DNA from: Fusarium oxysporum f. sp. lycopersici 4287
Taxonomy: Eukaryota; Ascomycota; Sordariomycetes; Hypocreales; Nectriaceae
Length of the DNA stretch: 64,000 nt
NCBI RefSeq assembly: GCF_000149955.1
Contig: NC_030990.1
Span: 744,001-808,000 of the forward strand
Direction of reading: 5' to 3'
Below, one piece after another: positions 1 through 11,200 of the stretch. The position numbers and the translations under genes were made by a program. Each line of letters starts with the position of its first letter. Position 1 is the first letter of the stretch. Under the pieces are notes generated by a model. The model saw nothing but the letters and a program-made list of their open reading frames with translations, did not search any database and was not told where the DNA came from.

Positions 1-370
1 AGCTCAGTTGTTTATCACATGCAGGATACCCTACACCATTCCGCCTCATCATCTGGAAAGACAAAAGAGTAAAGTCACGCGAGAATTGACATCATTTATC
101 TATAAACTTCATCAATTCCATCTTCACACCTTTTTTATACATTATTAATGCACGTGGTGGCTGATCAACCCCTCCATGACAAACTCCAAATTGCGCCATC
201 CAGATCACGTCTTACGAACTCTCACAGCCCAGCCCATCACAAGCCAGAAAACACGCGGATGTCTCGCCCCGAAACAAGAAAACAGCTTATCAATATCAAT
301 CACGTCTTCACTCCCCCAAACCCATAAGAAACAAAAATGTCCCGAATAACTCACCAGCAACGTATCCAAA
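1..370 (+). promoter_or_regulatory. Upstream region of the methionine-permease-like gene
   Basis: No gene is seen here. A TATAAA lies at 101-106, about 265 bp before the ATG. A palindromic CACGTG lies at 151-156. CACGTG is the core bound by Cbf1-type bHLH factors at yeast sulfur-metabolism promoters, so its place ahead of a methionine-permease-like gene is suggestive. A 6-mer also occurs by chance, and filamentous fungi use mainly bZIP (CYS3/MetR) control, so the regulatory reading is weak. Confidence 0.35.
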
Positions 371-2027
371 ATGGCAGACTCGTCCAACGCGCCGCTGCTT
401 CAATCGCGCAGCTCATACGGTTCAACCGATAAGACCTCTACGCGCCATGATTCCATCGACAGTGAAGCTGCGGGGGAGATACGCCCGAGTCGAGATGTAG
501 AAGATGATGTACTCCCTGAGACGTCGACCATTGGGAGGAATTTATCGTGGCAGAGCGCTTACATCCTCGTTATATCGCGCGTCGTCGGCAGCGGTATCTT
601 TGCGACACCCGGAACAATCGTCCAATCTGTCGGAAGCGCGGGATTATCGCTATCGCTATGGGTAGTCGGCGCTTTCATCGCAGCTTGCGGTCTTGCGGTG
701 TCGCTCGAGTTTGGATGTATGCTTCCTCGGTCGGGAGGTGATAAAGTATACCTTGAGTTTGCGTATAGAAGACCGCGATTACTTGCGTCTACGCTGTTTG
801 CGATGTATGCTGTGCTTTTGGGATTCACAGCGAGTAATTGCATTATTTTTAGTAAGTATGCGTTATTTGCGCTGGGAGTCGAAGCGACGGATGTGTTGAG
901 CAAGAGCCTCGCTGTTGGACTTCTCACGTTTGTTTGTATCACACACAGCGTGTTTCCTAAAGCAGGCGTCAAGATCCAGGATGTTCTGGGCTGGATAAAA
1001 ATCGGTATCATCGTCTTTATGATCCTCTCAGGCTTCTACGTCGTCATCTTCCGTCCCAACACTACATCCGCACCACTCACGCATCAACTCGCATGGGAAC
1101 ACCTTTGGGAAGAGACGAGCTGGAACTGGGGCGTCATCGCCACGAGTCTCTTCAAGGTCTTTTATTCATTCGCGGGATTGGATAATGCTGCGAACGTCAT
1201 GAATGAAGTCAAGCAGCCTGTGAGGACGTTGAGGTCTGTTGCGCTGACAGCGCTGGGGACGGCGTGTGGATTGTACATGCTTGTTAACATTGCTTATTTT
1301 CTGGTGGTGCCGATTGAAGAGATCAGAGGGAGTGGTGAACTCATTGCTGCGCTGTTCTTTGAGAGGTTGTTTGGTGAGAAGTTTGGGAGAGTTGTTCTCC
1401 CGACAGCTGTGGCATTATCGTCAGTTGGGAATGTCATGGTCGTTGCTTTCGCAATGGTAAGTCCCTCGGCCATCGTCTACGAGTGATTGTTAACGGGAAT
1501 AGGCACGCATGAAGCAAGAAATCGCAAGACAAGGCTTCCTCCCATACTCATCCCTCCTCTCCTCCTCACGACCATTCAACTCTCCCATGGGTGGCTTCAT
1601 AATCCACTACATCCCCTCCTTTCTCGTCATGATCCTCCCACCCTCTGATTCAATCTACTCTCTCATTCTCGACATCGACGGATACGCCGCGCAGCTCATC
1701 GGGCTCGCCGTAGCAATCGGCCTTGTGAAGCTCCGCTTCCAACGTCCAGACCTCAAGCGACCCTTTAAGGCGTGGATGCCCGCGGTGAGTATTAGGATAG
1801 CGATGAGCTGCGCTTTAATAGTGGCGCCGTTTTTCAGACCGCCGGACTACGAGGGGGAAGTGTTTTACGCTCTGTATGCGGTGTTTTCGTGGGTTATTCT
1901 TGTGGGTGGTGTAGGGTATTGGTATCTTTGGACGAGGGCGGTGCCGAGGTGGAGGGGCACGAGGTTGCAGGAGGAGACGTGTGTTTTGGAGGATGGGACG
2001 ACGATCACGAAGCTAAGTTATTCTTAG
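371..2027 (+). CDS. MUP1: High-affinity methionine permease-like amino acid transporter (MUP1 type, LAT/APC family)
   Basis: Two exons, 371-1456 and 1503-2027, give 536 aa. The 46-bp intron has a GTAAGT donor and a TAG acceptor and keeps frame. A hydrophilic N-terminus of about 60 residues precedes roughly 12 hydrophobic segments. The first has the APC-superfamily feature ISRVVGSGIFATPG (near residue 70), the substrate-backbone binding loop of these permeases. Later come an FYSFAGLDNAANVMNEVK segment and, across the splice, ARMKQEIARQGFLP, both usual in fungal Mup1-like proteins. RPDLKRPFKAW near the C-terminus is also typical. Expected role: proton-coupled import of methionine (perhaps cysteine) at the plasma membrane. 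Mup1 and the low-affinity Mup3 are hard to separate by eye, so substrate affinity is inferred. The length is normal for the family and nothing looks broken. Confidence 0.8.
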
Positions 2028-2625
2028 AGAGATCGGAAGAAACGGTTGATGTGCATTGCAGATGAAGATTTGTCGATCTTTCAGGTCCGAGACATCCTAG
2101 AGGTTAGACTACACAGCGCAAGGAATACAGTACATCATTCATAGATAGGGGACTTATCCTAAATTTAGATGGCATTTCCATAAATTTAGATGATATCTTA
2201 ATTCTATGGTGAATATTTGCAGACTTGTCGTAGTGAAGAAGAACTCTATTACCATCTCTTCCGTATTCACAAACTCCGAATGCCTTCAACCTCCACTTCT
2301 TCTTCCACTTCCACAGCGTTCCAAATTCTCGGGTCCGCAATCGCTCGCCAAGCCCTTATCGGCGCATCGTAAGACTGCGTTATGGGTCAAATCGATCTAG
2401 CTCGCAAACATAAACATGTCTAGCCTTATTCCGTTATTCGTGTGTCCCACCCACCACGTTTTATGTTCTTTATCTGCTACCAGAACCAGAAACAAGAAGA
2501 AGCCAGCCTCAGTGGAGTTAGCCCAAACGTCAGTGGAGCAAGCGTTAGTTGAAACGAGACCAAGTCAAGCCATGTTTTCTCGGACGACGACGGTGGAGAG
2601 GCCGAGAGAACTGTACCTACCATGT

Positions 2626-2650
2626 GATGAGTGAGTGAGTGAGTGAGTGA
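2626..2650. repeat. TGAG tetranucleotide microsatellite
   Basis: About six consecutive TGAG units directly visible in an intergenic region. The length is likely to vary between isolates. Confidence 0.8.
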
Positions 2651-3739
2651 GTCTTTGTTGAGTTGAGGGTCTGAGTGTTCCCCCTGCCAAGGAATGACAT
2701 GCTTTTTCTTCGGGTACCTGCCTGTGCTACAAACGAAACAATTTAAACGAGCAAACATTCTGTGGGCCATCGCCTACACATTGAACCCTCTCAAAACATC
2801 TTCATCTCGGCCGAGTAGAAAATGCCACTGATGCTTTTTTCCCAAACTCCACGATCTATCAACTTGTCACCCGTCGATAGTTACTCAATAGACTCGATAC
2901 GAATTGCTCTGACAGCAGTAGGAGGCGTACGCAATTCCTCCCCTTTCTCAACGCCACGGCGCAAAAAGTGGTAAATTACGGCGGCGCTAAAAGGTGATTG
3001 ACTGGGGTACGTTTGTTAGGGGAGACCCGTAGTTCAGCTGGTCGTGTCTGATTCTATGGTAGATGGTGAAGTGAGGGCTTGAGTGTCGGATTGTCGGCAT
3101 TAGCCAAGATTTTGGTAGACGTCATTGTTTGTTAGGCTTCTTTGAGAGTGTTAGTTGGTGATAAGCGCTGAGTGTTGTGGATGGTGGCGTTATGACGGCG
3201 GTTGATGGGCATGGGATTTGGAGAATGCCTTCAAAGGTTACTCCTGACAATCAAGCCTGTTGAAGTCATAGAGCAGAATACACAGTAGTTGATGCCATGA
3301 AAACTGTAGCTGTCATCCAGTCTCACGTTTCAGGCACCGGCCCACGTCTCCCACTCACCGAGACACTCTCTCCAATCACCACAACCACCACTGACTACTC
3401 CTACTCTGCCCTAACAAAACCCCATCCTCAGTGACCCTTACCTGTACGTTTCATTTTATTTCCCGTAGCGTTATAAACCAAGACGCCACCAAACGGTCTG
3501 CACCCCTGACTAGCCACCTCCTCCCCACCACGACACCGCAAGCTATCGATTCTTCCATCCCCGAATCGTGATAGCTTCACCAGGTGGAGTCCAGATTTAG
3601 AAGATGGCTCTAACGCTGCGGCGCACTTTTGGTGTGGGATTTGGATCTTTGGTGCGAAGTGACTTTGCTTGCTAGATCGTACCAGCGGCGATTGAGGTGG
3701 ATGGATCGGTAATTAAGCCAAGAATTCGATGAAAGACTC

Positions 3740-3747
3740 TTATATAT
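3740..3747 (+). promoter_or_regulatory. TATA-like element of the surface-protein gene
   Basis: TTATATAT about 205 bp upstream of the ATG at 3949, followed by a C/T-rich leader (TTCTTTTCTTGC). This arrangement is common for strongly expressed fungal genes. The call is by motif and position only. Confidence 0.4.
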
Positions 3748-3948
3748 CCGGTGTCGTACGTTCGTTCTGTGACTGTCTTTCTCAGCGGTAACACTCACCT
3801 TCTTTTCTTGCTGTTGCTGTGCATTTGCCCCGTCACTCTTTTGACTTGATACTCTCTACCAACTACATTTCCACTCACTACACGAGGATCTTTATTCTCA
3901 CTTACAATCGTTACCCTTGCTACAATAGCTTAATAACCTACCTTCACA

Positions 3949-6600
3949 ATGCCTTCCTCAAAGGTCTTTGCAGCCATCTTGGCTGCTCTGGCCATGGCCG
4001 ACGCCAGCCCTTGTAAGCCCAAGCCTGTCACAACAAGCGGTTCAACTGCCGCTGTCGTCACTACTTCTGGCTCAACCGACATTCTTTCTTCTACTGCTAC
4101 TACTAAGACTGCTGCTACTACCACCACTGGAGCTGCTTGCTCTCACTACACTCCCTACACTGACATCGTCCCCGCTGATTGCGGCAAGACGGGCGTTGCA
4201 CCCAACTGCGCTGACAAGGTCATTGGATCTCCTATCACTGTTACCGACTATGCTCAGTGTGGTAACACTTGCGGTATGACTGTTGGCTGCAAGTCTTTCT
4301 CCATCAAGGGCTCTTCTTGTACCTTGTACAAGGCCCCTGTTTCTTCACTTGGATATGTGTTTAACGAGGGTTCCGATGCCAGCCACTTCTATGATCTGGA
4401 TCTTTGCTTTGGATGTGGTGAAGGCACAACTACCTCTGGTACTGAGACTGTCACTGGATCGCAGACTACTGGAACTGAGACTGAGACCTCCGCTACTGGC
4501 TCTGCTACCGAAACTACCGGTACTGCTTCAGCTGGAACTACAACTGCTACCGGCTCAGAGACCGAGACCTCCGCTACTGGTTCCGAGACTGGAACAACAA
4601 CTGCCACAGGATCTGAGACTGAGACCTCTGGTACAGCCCATGCTACAGGCACAACCGACACTGAGACCTCAGCCACTGGTTCCCAGACCGAGACTACAAC
4701 TGCTCCTGGTGCTACCACTGAGACCTCAGCTACCGAGACCCTCACAGCCAACACAGATACAACAACAGCCGCTGCCACAACCACAACCTCCGCCGGCTGC
4801 ACAGCCTACACTCCCATCGCCAACCCTCCCTCCACCAACTGTGCCGTCCGAGGCGCCACCAGCGGCCCCAGCGCCTTCTTCAACAACCTCGCAGGTCTCG
4901 GTAACTCCAACACCGCAGACTGTGCTCGCAGCTGCGGTGTCTACCACGATACCACTAAGCCCAACGACAAGTGTGTCTCATTCGCTCTGGACGCGAGCAA
5001 TACTTGCTACCTGTACAAGGTTCCCATTAGCAGCTTGAATGTTGGTGAGGGTTCGCCTGTCTTGGAGTTTTATGACTTTGAAGCTTGCTACTCTTGCGAT
5101 GAGGGTGGTGCTACTACCACTGAGAGTGGAACTACGACTACTGAGGCCGTTATTGGATCCACTACTACCACTGCTGCTGGTGTTGACACTACCACTACCG
5201 AGACTGGCTCGGAGACTGGCACTACTACCACTGAAGCTGGTGCTGGATCTACAACCACCACTGAGGCCGGTTCTGATACTACCACTACTGCTGCTGGTGT
5301 TGATACCACTACCACTGAGGCTGGCTCTGACACTACTACCACCACAGCCGCTGGTGTTGATACCACTGCTACCACCACCACCGAAGCTGGCGTCGAGTCT
5401 TCCACCACTGAAGCTGCCTCCACCACCACCGACTCCGTCTGCACCGGCTACACTCCCGTCCCCAACCCTCCCTCCACCAACTGCGCCGTCAAGGGCAAGT
5501 CCTACAAGACCTATATCTCCACCGACACTGGTAGCAGCGCCGATGTGTGTGCTAGCAAGTGTAGCGAGGTCTCTGGCTGCAAGTCCTTCGCTTACAAGGC
5601 TTCTTCATCCACTTGCACTTTCTACACTCAAACTGTGAGTGAGCTTCAGATTAACAGCTGTGCTTCTGCAGAGGAGTCTGAGTTCTACGAGTTTGAGATC
5701 TGCTATGCTGGTTGTGGTCAGGCTACTACTACCACTGAGGCTGCTGGATCCACCACGACAACTGAGGCTGGTGTTGAGACTACTGCTACAACTACTACTG
5801 AGGCCGGTGAGGGTTCTACCACCACCACCGAGGCTGCCGTCGCTTCTACAACTACCACCGAGGCTGGTGAGGCTTCAACCACTACCACCGAGGCTGCTTC
5901 TACCACTGAGGCTCCTACAACCACCACAACCGAAGCTCAGTCCACTACCGAGGCTCCCACCACAACCACAGCAGCCCCCGTCTGCACCAACTACGTTCCC
6001 CTCCCCAACGCCCCCTCAACCTGCGGCAAGCAAGGCAAGGTCTCCTGCCGCTCCACCCAGAAGCTCGGCCAGGCCACATCCGTCACCGACGTCAACGCCT
6101 GCGGCAAGCTCTGCGGCACAACCCTCACCTGCAAGACCTTCTCCTACACCCCCAAGTTCCGTAGCGCCGGCGGTTACTGCCAGCTCTACTCTGCACCCTT
6201 GTCACAGCTTAGCTTCACCCCTTGTAACACGGGTGTCAAGTTCTACGATCTCGATACGTGCTACACCTGCTCCAACACTCCTACGCCTATACCTCCTGCT
6301 ACGTGCTCCAAGTACGTCCCTGCGTTTGAGAAGTGCGCCAAGGACACGCACTGCGGAACAAGCGGTGAGATCTGTCAGGAGGAGAAGATCAATGTCGCGG
6401 GCGATGCGTCGTGCCTTGAGAACTGTGCCAAGAGCTGTATTGACTATGGAAAGGACTGCAAGTACTTCAGCTACCAGCCTGCGTTCTACAACAGCGCTGC
6501 CAAGTGTAAGCTGTACAAGAGTGGAAAGATCACCAAGAAGAGCACTTCTTGGGTCAAGTTCTACGAGCAGGATTGCTTCAAGTGCCAGCAGTCCAAGTAA
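3949..6600 (+). CDS. Large secreted Thr-rich surface protein with five PAN/Apple-like cysteine modules
   Basis: Single exon, 883 aa. A signal peptide covers about residues 1-20 (hydrophobic core AAILAALAMADA). Five cysteine modules follow at about residues 64-155, 284-383, 498-590, 679-772 and 786-880. Most begin C-x-x-Y-x-P and contain a C-x3-C...CKSF/CKTF...C-x-L/F-Y core like PAN/Apple domains. The first three linkers are almost pure Thr/Ser/Glu/Ala/Gly repeats (ETETSATGS, TTTTEAGS types), predicted to be heavily O-glycosylated stalks. The last linker is short and Pro-rich. No C-terminal hydrophobic GPI signal is visible: the protein ends KCQQSK, so it is probably secreted or wall-associated by other means. 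PAN modules bind protein or carbohydrate, so adhesion or wall/matrix binding is the likely role. The ligand is unknown. Codon use favours C-ending codons, suggesting good expression. Confidence 0.75.
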   Translation: MPSSKVFAAILAALAMADASPCKPKPVTTSGSTAAVVTTSGSTDILSSTATTKTAATTTTGAACSHYTPYTDIVPADCGKTGVAPNCADKVIGSPITVTDYAQCGNTCGMTVGCKSFSIKGSSCTLYKAPVSSLGYVFNEGSDASHFYDLDLCFGCGEGTTTSGTETVTGSQTTGTETETSATGSATETTGTASAGTTTATGSETETSATGSETGTTTATGSETETSGTAHATGTTDTETSATGSQTETTTAPGATTETSATETLTANTDTTTAAATTTTSAGCTAYTPIANPPSTNCAVRGATSGPSAFFNNLAGLGNSNTADCARSCGVYHDTTKPNDKCVSFALDASNTCYLYKVPISSLNVGEGSPVLEFYDFEACYSCDEGGATTTESGTTTTEAVIGSTTTTAAGVDTTTTETGSETGTTTTEAGAGSTTTTEAGSDTTTTAAGVDTTTTEAGSDTTTTTAAGVDTTATTTTEAGVESSTTEAASTTTDSVCTGYTPVPNPPSTNCAVKGKSYKTYISTDTGSSADVCASKCSEVSGCKSFAYKASSSTCTFYTQTVSELQINSCASAEESEFYEFEICYAGCGQATTTTEAAGSTTTTEAGVETTATTTTEAGEGSTTTTEAAVASTTTTEAGEASTTTTEAASTTEAPTTTTTEAQSTTEAPTTTTAAPVCTNYVPLPNAPSTCGKQGKVSCRSTQKLGQATSVTDVNACGKLCGTTLTCKTFSYTPKFRSAGGYCQLYSAPLSQLSFTPCNTGVKFYDLDTCYTCSNTPTPIPPATCSKYVPAFEKCAKDTHCGTSGEICQEEKINVAGDASCLENCAKSCIDYGKDCKYFSYQPAFYNSAAKCKLYKSGKITKKSTSWVKFYEQDCFKCQQSK
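4421..4795 (+). repeat. Coding minisatellite, linker 1 (ETETSATGS-type)
   Basis: About 125 codons of imperfect repeats based on Thr-Glu-Thr-Ser-Ala-Thr-Gly-Ser separate Cys modules 1 and 2. The repeats are degenerate at DNA level but keep frame. Confidence 0.75.
5105..5437 (+). repeat. Coding minisatellite, linker 2 (TTTTEAGS / TTTTAAGVD units)
   Basis: Alternating TTTTEAG and TTTTAAGVD units between Cys modules 2 and 3, with near-identical ACTACCACTGA-type DNA blocks. The cleaner repetition than in linker 1 suggests recent expansion or homogenisation. Confidence 0.75.
5723..5980 (+). repeat. Coding minisatellite, linker 3 (TTTTEAxx units)
   Basis: Repeats of TTTTEAG/TTTTEAA between Cys modules 3 and 4, shading into a TTEAPTTTT variant at the 3' end. 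Confidence 0.75.
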
Positions 6601-7109
6601 GCAACACATCTGGGGCATGATGAAATGGGCATTGGAGGGAGGAGTCGGAGAAAAACATTCTTTTCATATTCTACGACTTTGAACGTTAGCATTTTTATGT
6701 AATTACTTTTATCTTTTTTTGTCTATTTTAGATGGACATATGATATATACACTATGACTTGGGCAACCATTTACTTGTCCCTGATCGATCTCCTGAGCCA
6801 GATGTGACGCCATTACTCCAAGCATCTTGTGGTAGTAGCGACGATAAAGAAAAGAGCATCGGTAAATATTTATTATTCCCGCTTTGATCATGGCATCCGC
6901 TGTCAGACGGATATTAACGTCCATGTCACCAACCACCTTTCTAGCCCGTGGCGTCTTGCTTTTTCGCATCTTCCTTTCAACATCCAACATATCGTACACG
7001 TTAGATTACAATAATACACATATAAACACCATTGAACCTTCAGCAGCGCCGGCTGACAGCTTCTCTTTGAGTTCAGCATCGAGCCACAAGTCCCCATTAC
7101 ACTCCTCGC
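6601..7109. other. Convergent 3' intergenic region
   Basis: About 0.5 kb between the stop codons of the surface-protein gene and the mitochondrial-protein gene. A/T-rich near 6690-6760, suitable for 3' ends. No gene seen. Confidence 0.5.
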
Positions 7110-7845
7110 TCATTCCGTCCCTACACTCCCACCACTCGCCATCGCAAGCCTCTCCCTCTCCTCCCTCTCCTTATTGATCTTGGCCTGTTTCCATGGCATA
7201 ACCTTCTGTTCTTTCCCCATAACAACTACTCCATATTAGCGCATCTCTACCCAACAAACGGAACAACTTACGTCTTTGGAACAGTTCGTAACCGACAACC
7301 AAGACAATCGGCATCCCAACCATGAACTTGAGCCAAAACCTCTCCAGTTGTTTATGTCTCCTATTGTAATCTTCCTTCTCCGCCTTCTCCCTCTCCTCCT
7401 TCGTCAATCCAGTCTTCTTCTTCTCCTCGGCGGCATTCGTTCTCTCCTCAGCCTGCTTTGCCTTTTCCCTTCTCTCGCTAGACGCCAGATTCTCCCTTGC
7501 ATCTTGCCTCTTATCTGCATCCGCAGAAAGCTTTCCTAGTCGTGCTGATCGTGCCTGTCGTAGTTTGTCTTCTCGTTCTTGTGCTAGTTTTGTAGCCCTT
7601 TCGACCATACTCTTTGCGTTCTCGGCAGACTGTTCGGATGTTGTCAGGGTTATGGTCGTTTTGGCGGGCTTTTCACCGAGTTTAACAGAGTCAACTGGGC
7701 TTGGAACCTGTTGCCGGCGGTTGGAGGGTCGTGATGTTGAGAATGCGCATTTTGAGGTTCGATGGCTGAGGAGAGGGTATTCGAGGCGGGAGGTTCGAGG
7801 GAGGGCGCTTGATGCCACTTTTCGTGGCGCAATTCGCAATGACAT
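7110..7845 (-). CDS. Small predicted mitochondrial membrane protein of unknown function
   Basis: Exons 7845-7272 and 7225-7110 give 229 aa. The 46-bp intron (GTAAGT donor, GCTAAT branch, TAG acceptor) must be removed, because reading through it gives a false C-terminus. The first in-frame ATG is at 7845; an upstream open frame has no ATG. The N-terminus (MSLRIAPRKVASSALPRTSR) is Arg-rich, lacks acids and looks like a mitochondrial presequence. A long charged Lys/Glu/Arg region (about 75-160) is predicted coiled coil. One hydrophobic segment, MVGMPIVLVVGYELF (about 178-195), follows, and then a basic tail with PWKQAKINKEREERER. The layout suggests a single-pass inner-membrane protein. I do not recognise the family. 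It lies 382 bp downstream of SPT5 on the same strand. Confidence 0.65.
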
Positions 7846-8227
7846 TGTTTCCGCACAAGTAAACGTGTGACTTGAGCGCAATCGGTAGTGGTGAAGTGTC
7901 GCAATGTATGTCGTAAAGTTGTTTGAAGTTCAAGATTGACGAATCCAAGTGGGAAAAGATCACCAAGTCCTTATCGATAAAGCCATAGCTTCAGCTCAAG
8001 ACCTCACGTCACTAAAGTTCGATCAACATCGTGATAGCCAAATTCTCTTCATATCAACAATTAATTGAATTGGAGCTCACTCAAAGTTCTAATCTCACTT
8101 CAAATCTTCAATGTTAACCAGCCTTCTGCTATAGTTTTTGATTATACAATATTTAATCTTCCAAAACGCCTTTTGCAAACCCATTTACTGCCCGCCCATG
8201 CCTTATGATCTTATTATACCCTCCCAA
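7846..8227. other. Intergenic region between SPT5 and the mitochondrial-protein gene
   Basis: 382 bp holding the SPT5 3' end and the promoter of the downstream gene. No reading frame or RNA is recognised. Confidence 0.5.
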
Positions 8228-11200
8228 TCAATCGTCATCAGTGTATCGAGGACCAGTGGCGGCAGGAGTCTCTGGAGGGGCATATGCTGCGGGTGTAGGA
8301 GCACCATAATAACCAGGCGTAGGAGCACCAGCCGCAGGAGTAGGAGCCGAGTCTGCTCCCCATCCACCTTGCCACGAAGCTCCTGGTGTAGGTGCGCTGA
8401 TGGCCGCGGGAGTCGGTGCAGAGTAGGCACCAGGTGTAGGAGCACTCAATGCACCAGGAGTCGGGGCACCAAGACCAACACCGGGCGTAGGGGCGTCGTA
8501 AGCGCCTGAACCTCCCCATGAGTCGTTTCCACTAGCTCCAGGAGTTGGCGCAGATACTCCCCAAGCGGGAGTCTTGGATCCTGAACCCCAGCTGTCACCA
8601 CCACCGCCATATGCAGGCGTACGTGAGCCAGCACCGAAAGCATCGCCAGGAGCAGGAGTCCTTCCACCGGCCTGCCAGGCAGGTGTACGTCCTCCAGAGC
8701 CATAAGCAGTACGGTTGCCGTCGTAAGGGTTGACAGTTCGTGAACCATCAGCCCATGCGGGAGTTCGGGCTCCGGACATATCTGGGGCCTTCCAAGCGGG
8801 TGTGCGTCCACTTGCTGCTGCAGGTGCTGCATCATGTTAGCATGTTGAAACCAGCCAATTGCTGAGAAACTTACTTCGTGATCCCCAAGCAGGCACTCTT
8901 TCTGAGTTACTACCCGCCATAGGTGTGCGAGAACCGCCCTGCCATCCTGGCACACGATCACCACCACCTCCCCGCCCAGCACCACCACCATATCCACCAC
9001 GGCCTCCTCGGCTAGCGATGTCAATTGTAGCTCCAGTCAACTTGTTCTTAAAGCTCAGACTATCCTTGGGCACTGTAATAGTCTTGCTCTTCGTATGAAG
9101 CTCGACCCGGGCGTGGGTATCTGTTGTATCCTTGACAATACCCAAAAGACCTTTGTAGGCTCCCTTCCTGATAATAACAGTCTGTTCAATTGCCTTATCT
9201 CGGCCAAATGATCTGGGTTGCTGTACTGGCTTGTTTTCTGTACCGTTCTTGTGAAGCTTGAGTGCTGGGTTCATCGCTGTCAGGTCAGGACCAGCGGATG
9301 CAGCAGCGACACGACCTCCCTTGGCCGCAACGGTGTTGACCATGCTGGCCTTGGTAACAAATACACCAGCGTTCTCCTTGCTGTCGTTGGTGTGTAGGAA
9401 GACATACGAGCGATGGATGTGAATAATCTTGCCCTGTCGTTGTTGACCTGTGTACTCCTTGACGACATCTTCGAGTCTAATCTCAGAGCCACTTCGGTCG
9501 GCGGCAACAGCAGTCTTTCGCTTTGGAAGTTTGTTGGCAATCTGCGATGGCATAACCTGGCGAGTGTCTCCGAACTGGTCAAGAACAACAAGCGACTCGC
9601 GATCTACCTTGACAACGCATCCCACTGTCGTGGGATCAAGTTGCACCAAATCGTGAAGAGAGTACTGGCCCAATGATCCTTGACCACCGATATCACTAGC
9701 TTCACGCAAATCTTTGCTGAATACAGTGACTTCAGAATTGGTCTGATCTGTCAGAAGAGTAACTTGATCGTCCTTGATATTGACAACCATTCCGACCTCG
9801 TCGCGGAACTTGCTGCCACCAATGACCTTGACATGATCACCAATCTTGAAGCGCTTGCGAAGAGATCGGATCGGAACATCGATTTCCTGGCCAACAAGAT
9901 CACCCTCAGTAACAGTAATCGAGACGACATCGGAGTGAACTCGCATAGCCTTTCCGACAACACCCTTCTGCTCGCCAGTGTACACCTCGACAATATCGCC
10001 AGGTAGGTACGTAGCCAGAGCGTTACTGTCCTTTAGACTGTGGGCCAGAGCCTTAAGATCAAGGTTCTCGGTTCCATCTTCAGCGCCTGAGGCGAATCGA
10101 GTGACTTCCTCAAGTGAGGGATTGACATCAGTGGTAATAAGTTGCTGAATCTTGATATCCTTGACCTGGAAACCATTCTCGAACTCGTCACCCATGTAGG
10201 TCCATGTTCCAGCAGTAGGGTTACCCTGGATATGTCGAGGATGGCGCTTTCGTGCCTCAACCTCGCTGAAGAGCCTCTGCGGTGGTTTAGGACCAGCCAT
10301 ACCGAAAGGTCGCTTTCGCTTTCCATCGGCGGTGACTGAAGAGAAGGCATCGTCTCGCATACCATAGTCCAATCTGGGAATGAAACGGACACGAGCCTCC
10401 AGACCGTTCTCAGTAACATCAATGACCTGAGCAAGATCGCCATTGTGCTTCATAGGTCTTCGGAGACGAACCCAGGCTCCAGGCTCCAGAGTTGGTGTCT
10501 TGGAAACGCGGAACAGCTCAGGCATATCCTTGATATCAACCAAGATCATCTTGGAGTGAGGATACACATTGAGCATACTGTCCAATCCCTTCAAAATGTC
10601 GGTTTGACGTCGGGCCTCAACGTAGACAAATCCCTTCATGACAGAGTCAGGGCCTCCACGTTCGAACGCAGCAGTGATGGCCAGTTCATCCTTAGTGCCA
10701 GCCCTCTCTTCGATGCGCTTCATAATCGAGAAAACAACTTCTCGCTCCTTGCCTTCTTTACATCGTACGGCCCAAATGCTAGGATCGTCCACACTAGGGA
10801 GGAGCAGTCGCTTGGGAACAACCGATGCATCTCTGAAGCCTTTGCCAGAACGTCGATTACCATATCGCTGTCGCAGGATCTCTGCCTGTTTCTCGGCGTC
10901 CATGCTGGAATCTATCTCGCGACGGCGATCGAGCTCACGATGTCGTCGGTCATCATCGATACCAGTTTCAGCCATATCGTCTGGGTGATCGTTTGTGATA
11001 AAGTCGCCTATCTCTTCACCCAGCATTTCGTCATCTTCGGCTTCGTCTTCATCATCGACTTCGGCTTCGATATCGAAGAAAGCTGCTCCTCGTTCCTTTC
11101 TGCGCTTTCTGCGATGGCCCTAAAGGGGGTCAGTATTTGAAGAGCAGGCAGGCAACGCGCCCAGGCAGAATCAGAGGCTGCTCACCTGCTGGACATCGTC

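Larger units (their letters stand above)
2028..3948. other. Long intergenic region, no gene recognised
   Basis: About 1.9 kb between two co-oriented genes. Only short, unconserved reading frames are present. It holds a TGAG tetranucleotide microsatellite near 2626-2650. The last few hundred bases are C/T-rich and form the promoter and 5' leader of the downstream surface-protein gene. No RNA gene or transposon was recognised. Confidence 0.5.

Noticed and set aside
4283..6682. Long alternative-frame ORFs overlapping the Thr-rich surface protein
   Set aside because: They are repeat shadows (Leu/Pro-rich or Val/Ser-rich) of the minisatellite coding sequence, without start context or domain.
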